Assembly: GCF_022807975.1 (NCBI RefSeq)
Contig: NZ_CP094358.1
Coordinates: forward strand, 4,030,001 to 4,094,000
Reading direction: 5' to 3'
Source of the DNA: Abyssalbus ytuae
GTDB taxonomy: Bacteria; Bacteroidota; Bacteroidia; Flavobacteriales; Flavobacteriaceae
Length of the DNA: 64,000 nt
Made by a program: the position numbers and the translations under genes. This document shows positions 39,310 through 46,968 of the stretch, piece after piece; the stretch's first letter is position 1, and each line of letters starts with the position of its first letter. Below the pieces are notes generated by a model that was given only the letters and a program-made list of their open reading frames with translations, had not been told where the DNA came from and did no database searches.

Positions 39310-39483
39310 GAGACTGTTCAATAAAGTGTGTCACGAATGTTTTAAATTATTAATTTGTGATATTATGGAAGAACAAGAAGAATTTGATTAGAGTCGTTTT
39401 AAGAAGGAGGCCATTGAAAGCTTAAAATCCAGCAAGGATTTAAGCGGTAAGGATGGTGTTTTATTACCTTTATTGAAGTATTT
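39310..39483 (+). pseudogene. Truncated IS256-type transposase (left end of a dead IS)
   Basis: An ATG at 39365 opens MEEQEEFD, then an in-frame TAG at 39389-39391, then SRFKKEAIESLKSSKDLSG and KDGVLLPLLK, which reads like the N-terminus of Bacteroidota IS256 transposases (usually ...AIEKLKAGKPLTGKDGVFTPLIK). Similarity ends near 39480, where the 80-bp duplication starts. Upstream GACTGTTCAATAAAGTGTGT (39313-39332) is like an IS256 terminal repeat. The intact copy at 21.3 kb is a different, diverged element. Confidence 0.65.
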
Positions 39484-39488
39484 TCTGG

Positions 39489-39568
39489 TTTTTGTCCAAA
39501 TAATTTTTAGCTAAAAATATTAAAAATGCTTAATGAAGTATTGCAAACCATAAAAATGTTAAAGCGGG
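39489..39568 (+). repeat. 80-bp direct duplication, copy 1
   Basis: Matches 40632-40710 with only two differences (one T indel and one A/T change). It begins TTTTTGTCCAAATAAT and ends ATGTTAAAGCGGG, and carries the leader and first 14 codons of the small gene at 40668. The copies are 1,143 bp apart. Confidence 0.92.
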
Positions 39569-39579
39569 AATATTTGTAA
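39526..39579 (+). pseudogene. 5' stub of the duplicated 75-aa gene
   Basis: Reads MLNEVLQTIKMLKREYL then stop. The first 14 residues are identical to those of the gene at 40668-40895; afterwards sequence is unrelated. Best explained as a partial duplication or as the interrupted end of the original locus. Confidence 0.75.
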
Positions 39580-39835
39580 AAAAGGAAAATATAATTTTGT
39601 TATTTCTTATATTTTTAACGCCATTTATTACTTTAATACAACCACTTATTACTTACATGTTGCTATAAAGAATATATTTTATGATTTTTTTTCGGTTAAA
39701 CATACTAAAAACTTCAATAGGGAGAAAGTGCTAAAAAATATCTGTTATAGTTCAACTATAACAGATATTTATCCTTTCAGACCAGGGAACCAAGATGCAT
39801 ATTGTAAAAGAAGTTTAATCTAAAATTGTAAAAAA
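39580..39835. other. AT-rich spacer with a promoter-like palindrome
   Basis: No gene seen. It includes the perfect palindrome described separately (39736-39770) and leads into the unknown coding frame at 39836. Confidence 0.4.
39736..39770. repeat. Perfect inverted repeat with 17-bp arms
   Basis: Left arm 39736-39752 is AAATATCTGTTATAGTT; the right arm 39754-39770 is its exact complement, with a single central C. The tail is AT-rich without a long T run, so operator, recombination site or terminator are all possible. It lies 66 bp before the unknown gene at 39836. Confidence 0.85.
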
Positions 39836-40288
39836 ATGGCTAACAGAAACTCAGAAGAAAGCGCACCAAGAAGAGTGCCAGGAATAACGTGGCTACTAAA
39901 AGGAATAGCATGGCTACTAAAAGGAGTAACGGCACTATTTGCACAATTACGGGAGTTGAGACAACGAAGGCAGGAACAGGCAAGAGAACGGGAACAAGCG
40001 CGGGAAAAAAAGCAAAAAGAAGTATCAGAACAAGAATTAGAGGAAAGTTTGGAACAAATGATTCAAATGTTATATCCTACGGCAAAGCCAAAACGAAAAT
40101 TAGAATCAGCACCAACACCAACACCAACAAAAGATGAAATACAACAAACAACAAAAGGATTAATAGAACAATTAAAAAGGATGATGCCCTCAAATAAAGA
40201 TACAAAAGGTAAAGATCCTGCAAATAGTAAAACAGAAGAAAAAAAGAAAAGCATTAATAGCCCAAGCCGCAGAAGCAGCAAAAGCTAA
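39836..40288 (+). CDS. Hypothetical charged protein; frame broken near the 3' end
   Basis: A 150-residue protein I do not recognise. Residues 1-18 are polar, 19-35 form a short hydrophobic pair of near-repeats (WLLKGIAWLLKGVTALF), 40-75 is a strongly charged Arg/Glu/Gln helix likely to be coiled-coil, then PTPTPT and Lys-rich linkers. At a run of seven A residues (40239-40245) the frame appears to break. In the frame obtained by dropping one A, translation continues as KALIAQAAEAAKANMGDKTD and ends FGFSTFGQK at 40366, giving about 176 residues of similar composition. The shorter frame ends in poly-Ser/Arg out of character. Confidence 0.55.
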   Translation: MANRNSEESAPRRVPGITWLLKGIAWLLKGVTALFAQLRELRQRRQEQAREREQAREKKQKEVSEQELEESLEQMIQMLYPTAKPKRKLESAPTPTPTKDEIQQTTKGLIEQLKRMMPSNKDTKGKDPANSKTEEKKKSINSPSRRSSKS

Positions 40289-40374
40289 TATGGGAGATAA
40301 GACAGATACTATCTCAATAAAGAGTTTAAGTAGCCTATTTGGATTTTCAACCTTTGGTCAAAAATAACAAGGAG

Positions 40375-40540
40375 TTGGTTAAGGACTAGCCCCAGTGTTT
40401 CGACCTGCTTCCCTCACTGTATCCTCCACGGTAAACCAGTTTGAGGCTTACTAATACTCCAAGGCTCCACTCCTGCGCACAAGGAACTTGCACCCCCGGA
40501 TTAATTGGGTAGATAAAAGGCGCCCATGCCGGGAACACAC
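40375..40540 (-). ncRNA. Structured segment resembling a truncated group II intron 5' end
   Basis: On the minus strand it begins GTGTGTTCCCGGCATGGGCG, fitting the GUGYG start and CCGGCAUGG-CGC opening seen in several bacterial group II introns. It continues GGGGGTGCAAGTTCCTTG and ends near GAAACACTGGGGCTAGTCC. It is much richer in G+C than its surroundings and has no long open frame. No maturase and no domain V are recognised within the window, so it would be a fragment. Resemblance was judged by memory; it could instead be another structured RNA. Confidence 0.4.
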
Positions 40541-40631
40541 ATTTTGTATATTGCATTGCGGTTATAGTAATATGTGTTATTGTGATGAGTAATAATCGGG
40601 ATTAAATCAACAATTCTAAAAAGATGTCTTA

Positions 40632-40710
40632 TTTTTGTCCAAATAATTTTAGCTAAAAATATTAAATATGCTTAATGAAGTATTGCAAACCATAAAAATG
40701 TTAAAGCGGG
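40632..40710 (+). repeat. 80-bp direct duplication, copy 2
   Basis: Second copy, 79 bp, carrying the leader and start of the complete small gene at 40668. See the copy at 39489-39568. Confidence 0.92.
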
Positions 40711-40895
40711 TTGAAAAACCAAGTCAAGAAGTAAAAGATTCTTTGGAATTTCTGGAGCAGTCTTTGAAAAGCAGAACTAAACAAAATTTGTTAGACTTAA
40801 TGTCAGTAGGAGATGTAATGGGCTACGATGAACTACAATCCAATTTGAAAGAAATGGTCAATTTTCTGGAACAGATGAAAAATCAGAAGAAATAA
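40668..40895 (+). CDS. Small helical hypothetical protein, 75 aa
   Basis: Not recognised. It opens MLNEVLQTIKMLKRVEKPSQ, has no signal peptide or membrane segment, and is probably all-helical, with charged C-terminus NFLEQMKNQKK. The segment LMSVGDVMGYDELQSNLKEM may be a second helical hairpin. Its start is duplicated 1.14 kb upstream. A short 38-codon frame begins directly after its stop (40896-41012) but has no support beyond position. Confidence 0.5.
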   Translation: MLNEVLQTIKMLKRVEKPSQEVKDSLEFLEQSLKSRTKQNLLDLMSVGDVMGYDELQSNLKEMVNFLEQMKNQKK

Positions 40896-41086
40896 ATGCA
40901 GGTGTTTTTAATTGGCCATAATGTATATAAAAAGTGGTTTGGCCCTTTTAAAATTAAGGGACTTCCCAAGTATCCCGACTTCCGGGGAAGAATAACAAAA
41001 GCTTTGGGTAACTAATAAATAGTATGGCTTTGTTAAAAAATACAGCTAATTATTCCGCATAAGGAAAGATGTTTTTCGGGATTAAT

Positions 41087-42766
41087 TTAAAATCCTGCGG
41101 CGGTATCATCGCCCCGTTTATCGGCTCCTGCCTCAAGACTTCCGTTGCGCCGTACAAGAATGGCATCTACCTTTCCTATAATACGGGAATTATGTTCATT
41201 AATTTTATATCCCAGTTTAGTAAGTTCTTCCTTCACTTTTTTTGAAAATCTTCCCGGTTCCATTTTAATATCATCCGGCAACCATTGATGATGAAACCGC
41301 GGAGCATTTACTGCTTCCTGCATGCTCATTTTAAATTCGTAAACATTTAGTATGGTTTGCAGTACAGAGGTTATTATGGTGGAACCTCCCGGAGTACCCA
41401 CCACCATCCATAATTTTCCGTTTTTTTCAACAATGGTGGGGGTCATGCTGCTTAGCATTCTTTTTTCGGGTTCAATACGGTTTGCTTTGGCTCCTATAAG
41501 CCCGAACATATTGGGTGTTCCGGGCTTGGAACTAAAATCGTCCATTTCATTATTTAAAAAGATTCCTAACTCATCACAGTAAAGTTTGGAGCCGTAGGCA
41601 CCATTTACAGTGGTAGTAACGGATACGGCATTTCCAAACGGATCGACAATAGAGTAGTGGGTGGTTTCGTCACTTTCTACAATTTCTATATTTCCGTGGG
41701 AAACCGAGGAGGAAAGAGTGGGTTGTTTAAAGGTAAAGCCGGACATTCTTGATTTCAGGTAGCTTTTATCCAGCAGTTTAGCTGTGGGAATCTCTACAAA
41801 ATCCGGATCTCCTAAAAAATAATTCCTGTCGGCATAAGCCCTTCTTTCGGCTTCAGTAATTAACTGAATGGTTTTTGCCTGGTTGTGCCCGTATTTGGAT
41901 ATGTTGTAAGGCTCAATCATTTTCATAATCTGTCCCAAAGTAATACCGCCACTGCTGGGGGGAGACATAGAGATGATTTTTAGCTTTTTATACCTGAACT
42001 CCACAGGGTCTCTCCATTTTGCTTCATATTTTTGTAAATCTTCCATAGTAATATAGCCGCCTTTAGACTGTACAAAGTTTACCAGTAGCCGGGCAGTAGT
42101 ACCGTTATAAAATTCGTCCCTGCCGTTATTTTTTATTCTTTCAAGTGTATTGGCCAGTTGAGTAAATCTTACGGTGTCTTTCTCCTTAATATCTTTAGCA
42201 AAAAAGTTATTGCTGCCGCTCACTTTGAGTATTTGCTTCTTATAGTATTTTATGGTACTGTCCTGCTTATGAGTAATTATAACACCTTTTTGAGCTAAAT
42301 CTATGGCAGGCTGAATGAGCGTGCTAAAGGGCAGGCTTCCGAATTTTTTATGAACTTCAAATATTCCGGCTATGGTACCCGGTACTGCTGTCGCAGTGGC
42401 CCCAAACCAGCTTTTGCCCGGTATAACCTTTCCGGAGGCATCTAAATACATGTTACGGGTTGCTGCCAGGGGTGCTTTTTCCCTGTAATCCAGCGCTCCT
42501 GTTTTTCCGTCATTTAACCTGTATACCATAAATCCTCCTCCGGATATATTTCCTGCATAAGGATAGGCAACTGCCAGGGCCAGTTCGGTGGCTATCATGG
42601 CATCAAAGGCATTTCCGCCACGGGCAAGAATATTTGCTCCTATTTTAGAGGCTTCACTCCTGGCCGAAACTACCATTGCTTTATGAGTTACCATCCCGGA
42701 AGGGGCAGCCATTTTAGTTTTACAGGAAACAGTTAAAAGAAACAGAATAAAGATTAACTTTCGCAT
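41087..42766 (-). CDS. ggt: Gamma-glutamyltransferase (lipoprotein)
   Basis: A 559-residue N-terminal-nucleophile hydrolase that cleaves glutathione and transfers gamma-glutamyl groups in the periplasm. The N-terminus ends in a lipobox, LLTVSC (Cys15). The propeptide is processed at the catalytic Thr in ESDETTHYSIVD (about Thr368), followed by the small subunit with SSMTPTIV and VGTPGGSTIITSVLQ. It overlaps the stop codon of the AcpH-like gene upstream by 13 bp, so they are cotranscribed. Length is standard. Confidence 0.95.
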   Translation of the reverse strand: MRKLIFILFLLTVSCKTKMAAPSGMVTHKAMVVSARSEASKIGANILARGGNAFDAMIATELALAVAYPYAGNISGGGFMVYRLNDGKTGALDYREKAPLAATRNMYLDASGKVIPGKSWFGATATAVPGTIAGIFEVHKKFGSLPFSTLIQPAIDLAQKGVIITHKQDSTIKYYKKQILKVSGSNNFFAKDIKEKDTVRFTQLANTLERIKNNGRDEFYNGTTARLLVNFVQSKGGYITMEDLQKYEAKWRDPVEFRYKKLKIISMSPPSSGGITLGQIMKMIEPYNISKYGHNQAKTIQLITEAERRAYADRNYFLGDPDFVEIPTAKLLDKSYLKSRMSGFTFKQPTLSSSVSHGNIEIVESDETTHYSIVDPFGNAVSVTTTVNGAYGSKLYCDELGIFLNNEMDDFSSKPGTPNMFGLIGAKANRIEPEKRMLSSMTPTIVEKNGKLWMVVGTPGGSTIITSVLQTILNVYEFKMSMQEAVNAPRFHHQWLPDDIKMEPGRFSKKVKEELTKLGYKINEHNSRIIGKVDAILVRRNGSLEAGADKRGDDTAAGF

Positions 42767-43347
42767 AAGGTAGCCAGTTTATGTTGGGAAAAAGTAATGA
42801 GTTCTTCAAAAAAACTGGTGAACTCAGTTTCAAATTCATGATAATGCTGCTCTAATTCCAGTATGGCAAAATTCATTTTAGACTGGTGCCGGGTACGCCT
42901 GTTCAATCCGTTTAACACACGCGAAATACCTTCTATCCGGGCATAACTAAGTAACCAGTTGTCTGCAATCATGTAAGGCATCATCTTTTTTATATTTAAA
43001 GGTAATATTTCGTAATGGTCGCCCAGCAGGTTATAAAACTCATCTACATATATATGTAAAGGTATTTCACTGTAATCTTTCCAGTTTTTTGCCAGGAAAT
43101 GATCGTAAAAAATATCAACAATTACCCCGCTGTAATGGCTGTAATTGGCATGGAGCTTTTTTGTGCTCTTTCTTACCGTGGGGTGGGCATCGGTAAAAGT
43201 GTCAATAGCCCTGTGAAGTAAAATCCCTTTTTGTATATCGTCCGGATAATTCAAATATTTTTTGCCACGAATACTATCGGCCATAAAATTGCCAACTTTA
43301 ATAAGAGGATTTTCACCGGATAAATAGATATGTGCAAGAAAATTCAT
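42754..43347 (-). CDS. ACP phosphodiesterase family protein (AcpH-like)
   Basis: A 197-residue protein of the AcpH (DUF479) family, which removes the 4'-phosphopantetheine arm from acyl carrier protein. It starts with the family signature MNFLAHIYLSGENPLIKVGN and FMADSIRG, and has LHRAIDTFTDAHP (about 45-57) and VDIFYDHFLAKNW (about 77-89), containing the His/Asp residues of the HD-like metal site. The coupling to ggt is by a 13-bp overlap, with no known functional link. Confidence 0.9.
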   Translation of the reverse strand: MNFLAHIYLSGENPLIKVGNFMADSIRGKKYLNYPDDIQKGILLHRAIDTFTDAHPTVRKSTKKLHANYSHYSGVIVDIFYDHFLAKNWKDYSEIPLHIYVDEFYNLLGDHYEILPLNIKKMMPYMIADNWLLSYARIEGISRVLNGLNRRTRHQSKMNFAILELEQHYHEFETEFTSFFEELITFSQHKLATLCES

Positions 43348-43394
43348 TGCCTAAATTTACATAATCAATACAAACAAAACTATTATCGTAATTG

Positions 43395-43402
43395 TATATT
43401 TG
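43395..43402 (+). promoter_or_regulatory. Bacteroidota -7 element for glmM
   Basis: TATATTTG matches TAnnTTTG and overlaps the upstream TTG that a longer reading frame could use as start (43400). This supports the ATG at 43427 as the true start. Confidence 0.6.
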
Positions 43403-43426
43403 CACAATTATGTAAAAACCAGATTA

Positions 43427-44815
43427 ATGACACTCATAAAATCAATTTCAGGAATAAGAGGAACTATTGGTGGAAATACGGGAGATAATCTAACTCCTGT
43501 TGATGCGGTAAAGTTTGCTGCAGCCTATGGTAGCTGGATTAAAAAACAGACAAATAAAACTAAAATAAAAGTTGTGATAGGCAGGGATGCACGCCTATCG
43601 GGAGAGATGATACAAAACCTGGTATCATCTACCCTTATCGGATTGGGAATTGATATTATTGATTTGGATCTTTCTACCACACCCACGGTTGAAATTGCGG
43701 TTCCTATGGAAAAAGCTGACGGCGGAATTATTTTAACTGCCAGCCATAACCCGAAGCAATGGAATGCTTTAAAACTGTTAAATGCCAAAGGGGAGTTTTT
43801 AAGTGGGGCAGACGGAGCCGAAATACTTAAAATTGCGGAGGGTGAAGATTTTGATTTTTCTGACGTTGATGAGTTGGGAGTTGTAACTAAAAATGATTCT
43901 TATATAGATATTCATATAGACGAAGTTTTAAACTTACCTTTAGTAGATGCTGAAAAAATTAAGGCTGCCGGATTTAAAGTGGTGGTAGACGGGGTTAATT
44001 CTACCGGAGGTATAGCCATCCCAAAACTTTTAAAAGAACTTGGGGTAGAAGTGGTAGAACTTTATTGTAACCCCACGGGCCATTTTCCTCATAATCCTGA
44101 ACCGTTAAAAGAGCATCTTGGCGATATTTCTAAAATGGTAGTTAATGAAAAAGCTCATTTGGGTATTGTAGTAGACCCAGATGTAGACAGATTGGCTTTT
44201 ATGTGTGAAGATGGCGAAATGTTTGGCGAGGAATATACCCTGGTAGCCTGTGCTGATTATGTGTTAGGAAAAAATCCGGGCAATACGGTTTCTAATTTAT
44301 CTTCCTCCAGGGCATTAAGAGATGTTACCAAAAAGCATGGAGGTAAATATGAAGCTTCTGCCGTTGGAGAGGTGAATGTGGTTGAACTGATGAAAAAAAA
44401 TAATGCTGTAATAGGAGGGGAAGGCAATGGAGGAATTATTTATCCTGAACTGCATTACGGAAGGGATGCCCTGGTAGGTGTTGCTTTATTTTTAACCCAT
44501 CTGGCAGAACTGGGAATATCGGCTAAGAAACTCAGGGATTCATATCCTTCTTATTTTATGAGTAAGAAAAAAATAGAATTAACACCCGGTTTGGATGTCG
44601 ATTTGATTCTTAAGAAAATGGAAGATAAATATAAAAATGAGAACTTGACTACTATTGACGGGGTTAAAATAGATTTTGCCGAAAACTGGGTACACCTGAG
44701 AAAATCTAATACCGAGCCTATTATAAGAATTTATACAGAAGCAAAATCACAAGAAGAAGCCCATGGTCTTGCTGATAGAATTATTGGGGAAATAAAAACC
44801 ATCGCTGGTATTTAG
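43427..44815 (+). CDS. glmM: Phosphoglucosamine mutase-type phosphohexomutase
   Basis: A 462-residue alpha-D-phosphohexomutase. The N-terminus MTLIKSISGIRGTIGG is typical of Bacteroidota GlmM. The phosphoserine loop is LTASHNPKQWNALK (about 100-113), the metal loop DPDVDRLAF (about 246-254), the sugar loop GEGNGGI (about 330), and the phosphate-binding loop RKSNTEPIIRIYTEA near the C-terminus. It makes glucosamine-1-phosphate for peptidoglycan and LPS. Phosphomannomutase or phosphoglucomutase activity is possible, since the family overlaps. It converges with an LpxL-like gene by 4 bp. Confidence 0.88.
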   Translation: MTLIKSISGIRGTIGGNTGDNLTPVDAVKFAAAYGSWIKKQTNKTKIKVVIGRDARLSGEMIQNLVSSTLIGLGIDIIDLDLSTTPTVEIAVPMEKADGGIILTASHNPKQWNALKLLNAKGEFLSGADGAEILKIAEGEDFDFSDVDELGVVTKNDSYIDIHIDEVLNLPLVDAEKIKAAGFKVVVDGVNSTGGIAIPKLLKELGVEVVELYCNPTGHFPHNPEPLKEHLGDISKMVVNEKAHLGIVVDPDVDRLAFMCEDGEMFGEEYTLVACADYVLGKNPGNTVSNLSSSRALRDVTKKHGGKYEASAVGEVNVVELMKKNNAVIGGEGNGGIIYPELHYGRDALVGVALFLTHLAELGISAKKLRDSYPSYFMSKKKIELTPGLDVDLILKKMEDKYKNENLTTIDGVKIDFAENWVHLRKSNTEPIIRIYTEAKSQEEAHGLADRIIGEIKTIAGI

Positions 44816-45705
44816 CCTTTATATTTTTCAGGGACTTTGTCTTTATGTTTCCATCTTTTATGGGTCCATAAATAGTACTCCGGTTTTTTCCTTATTTGCT
44901 CCTCAAGCATTTGGGTAAATATATCGGTTATCTGGTAATCGGGGTACTCTTTGGGAGTGTCTGCTATGGTAGTGAAAGTAGCTTGATAATATCCTCTTTT
45001 TATTTTTTGTATATCCATAAATACCACAGGAAGGCCCAGTTTTTTTGCTAAAAATTCGGCACCGGTAAAAACAGGGACTTTCACTCCCATAAATTCTCTC
45101 CAGTAATGTGATTTCCCTAATTGAGGGCTTTGATCACTGGCAAAACCGTACATAGCTAAATGTTTTTCATCCTGGTGTTTTTTTATTTCCATAACCGCAT
45201 CATACCTGGAAATAAGGTATGCATTATGCTTCATCCTGATTTTTTTAACCAGCCTGTCAAAATATTTATTAGCCAGTGGTGTATATATGGCATAACCGGT
45301 ATGTTCTATGTGATAACCTAAAGAAGTTGCCCATTCATAACTGGCATAATGTCCGCAAATAAGGATACTGCTTTTACCTTGTTTCCCGTATTTTTTTAAT
45401 ACTTCAGGATTGGTTAATGTAAATCTTTTTTTTATTTCTTTTTCAGATATAGTCAATGATTTTATCATCTCCAGAAAAAGATCGCACATATGCCTGTAAA
45501 ACTTTTTCTCTATATGTTTTATTTCCTGTAATGACTTTTCAGGGAAGACAAGTTTCAGATTGTTTCTTACTACTTTTTTTCTGTATCCCAATAGCCTGTA
45601 TACTATTAAGTAAACAAAATCAGAAAAAAGATAAAATAACTTAAAAGGTAGTATAGATATAGCCCATAAAAAGGGAAAAACAATAAGATAAACAACTAAC
45701 TGCAT
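44812..45705 (-). CDS. LpxL/HtrB-type lysophospholipid (lipid A) acyltransferase
   Basis: A 297-residue inner-membrane acyltransferase. An N-terminal membrane anchor (about 8-40) is followed by RNNLKLVFPEKS (about 47-58), and the catalytic H-x4-E motif GHYASYEW (about 117-124). Further family motifs are YTPLANKYFD and the GLPVVFMDIQKIKRGYY segment. It most likely adds a secondary acyl chain to lipid A precursors or an ornithine-type lipid. Stop codon overlaps that of glmM on the other strand. Confidence 0.92.
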   Translation of the reverse strand: MQLVVYLIVFPFLWAISILPFKLFYLFSDFVYLIVYRLLGYRKKVVRNNLKLVFPEKSLQEIKHIEKKFYRHMCDLFLEMIKSLTISEKEIKKRFTLTNPEVLKKYGKQGKSSILICGHYASYEWATSLGYHIEHTGYAIYTPLANKYFDRLVKKIRMKHNAYLISRYDAVMEIKKHQDEKHLAMYGFASDQSPQLGKSHYWREFMGVKVPVFTGAEFLAKKLGLPVVFMDIQKIKRGYYQATFTTIADTPKEYPDYQITDIFTQMLEEQIRKKPEYYLWTHKRWKHKDKVPEKYKG

Positions 45706-45777
45706 TCAATAAACTATTTTGAACATGCGAAGATAATTTTATTTGTGCATAATTCATGGAAACTAATCAAATAAAAT

Positions 45778-45785
45778 TATATTTG
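45778..45785 (+). promoter_or_regulatory. Bacteroidota -7 element for the rhomboid gene
   Basis: TATATTTG matches TAnnTTTG and lies 30 nt before the rhomboid ATG. Confidence 0.5.
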
Positions 45786-45814
45786 ACGGTAAACAAAATA
45801 CATCAAAATACATA

Positions 45815-46462
45815 ATGAATTTAAGTATAGCTATTATAATTATCATTGCTGCAAACGTTATCATATCAATAAAAGGGTTTAATGATTTTTCTTTTTTTGA
45901 GAAATATAAATTCAATATCGGAGCCATAAAAAAAGGGGAACATATAAGGCATTTAAGTTCCGGTTTTTTGCATGTTGATATTACACATTTGTTTTTTAAC
46001 ATGTTTACCCTTTACATTTTTGCCCCGGTGGTGATAAGATATTTTAATGACACCAAGTTTTTAATTATATATTTTGTCAGTCTTTTGTTTGGTAGTTTTT
46101 TATCGCTGGGTTTTCATAAAGACGAGTATCATTATAGTGCCGTCGGAGCCAGTGGAGCAGTAACAGGCATATTGTATTCGGCTATTCTCTTAAGACCTGA
46201 TATGGATTTAATGCTGTTTTTTATTCCTATACCCATACCGGCATATATTTTTGGAATAGGTTATTTATTATACTCTATATATGGCATGAAAAGCAGGCTG
46301 GGTAATATTGGCCATACGGCCCATTTTGGCGGGGCTATGGGAGGATATGCTACCACCTTGATGCTTTTTCCCGGTTTAATCTCTCAGCATCCGCTTATGG
46401 TTATACTTCTGGCTGTTCCTATTGTTATCTTATTTGCGCTTGAAAAAATGGGAAAGATATAA
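45815..46462 (+). CDS. Rhomboid-family intramembrane serine protease
   Basis: A 215-residue six-helix membrane protein. The catalytic Ser is in AVGASGAVTG (Ser113), the His in GHTAHFGGAMGG (about His170), and the L1-loop motif HLFFNMFTLYIFAP is present (about 58-71). Length corresponds to the basic 6-TM core without extra domains. Substrates are unknown; in Bacteroidota such proteins often stand alone, as here. Confidence 0.93.
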   Translation: MNLSIAIIIIIAANVIISIKGFNDFSFFEKYKFNIGAIKKGEHIRHLSSGFLHVDITHLFFNMFTLYIFAPVVIRYFNDTKFLIIYFVSLLFGSFLSLGFHKDEYHYSAVGASGAVTGILYSAILLRPDMDLMLFFIPIPIPAYIFGIGYLLYSIYGMKSRLGNIGHTAHFGGAMGGYATTLMLFPGLISQHPLMVILLAVPIVILFALEKMGKI

Positions 46463-46778
46463 CACCAAACTCTTATAAAAAGTACAGTTTAATAAGGTTA
46501 GAAGGACAAAGAAAGAAGTTTCAATGATGGCAAAGAGTAAAATCCCAAATTCATCAATCACCAAAATCCAATTAACCATTCTGTATGTTACACTTGATAC
46601 TTTTAAGTGCGTATATTTTAACGTTTAATTTGATAATAAAACCCAAGTACTAATAAGTAATCAGGTTTATTATGAGTGGGATACAAGGTTTCTTTTGCAT
46701 GAGCTCATGACACACTTTTTCCTTCGCTAAAAATTTTGATGAATGACTGTCGTATAAAGAAAATAAATTAAGTGAAGA
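46463..46778. other. 316-bp gene-free stretch before tRNA-Gly
   Basis: No gene. A palindrome CATGAGCTCATG at 46697-46708 runs into ACACACTTTTT, whose complement AAAAAGTGTGTCATG is like the IS256-type end at 39322-39334 (AAAGTGTGTCA). It may be a relic IS end. The rest is AT-rich without hairpins of note. Confidence 0.4.
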
Positions 46779-46850
46779 GCGGGAGACGAGGTTCGAACTC
46801 GCGACATTCAGCTTGGAAGGCTGACGCTCTACCAACTGAGCTACTCCCGC
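46779..46850 (-). tRNA. tRNA-Gly, anticodon TCC
   Basis: 72 nt on the minus strand. It folds into a full cloverleaf: acceptor GCGGGAG/CTCCCGC, D-arm GCTC-AGTTGGTA-GAGC, anticodon stem TCAGC/GCTGA with loop CTTCCAA (anticodon TCC reading GGA/GGG), and T-arm GCGAG-TTCGAAC-CTCGT. CCA is not encoded. Confidence 0.97.
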
Positions 46851-46925
46851 GTTTGTAACAGCAAATTTATGCAATTTTTTTTCTCGGCAAAGCAAATTTT
46901 AAGAACAGATATTAAAGAAAATAAA

Positions 46926-46948
46926 AAGCCCTTCATAGTGAAGGGCTT
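46926..46948 (-). terminator. Terminator of the thioredoxin-like gene
   Basis: 10-bp perfect stem AAGCCCTTCA / TGAAGGGCTT with a 3-nt loop. On the minus strand it is followed by TTTATTTTC. It lies 20 nt after the stop codon at 46969. Confidence 0.85.
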
Positions 46949-46968
46949 ACAAGAAAAAATATTTTTAT

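Noticed and set aside
38828-39391. Five long open frames on both strands over the 42-bp and 21-bp repeats
   Set aside because: Both unit lengths are multiples of three, so open frames arise automatically. Products are simple repeats with no start signal, and the frames contradict each other.
40896-41012. 38-codon frame directly after the 75-residue gene (TAAATG junction)
   Set aside because: Position hints at coupling, but nothing else supports it. It contains an inverted repeat CTTCCC...GGGGAAG and is too short to judge.
46650-46895. 81-residue open frame on the minus strand
   Set aside because: It runs through the complete tRNA-Gly gene, so it is not coding.
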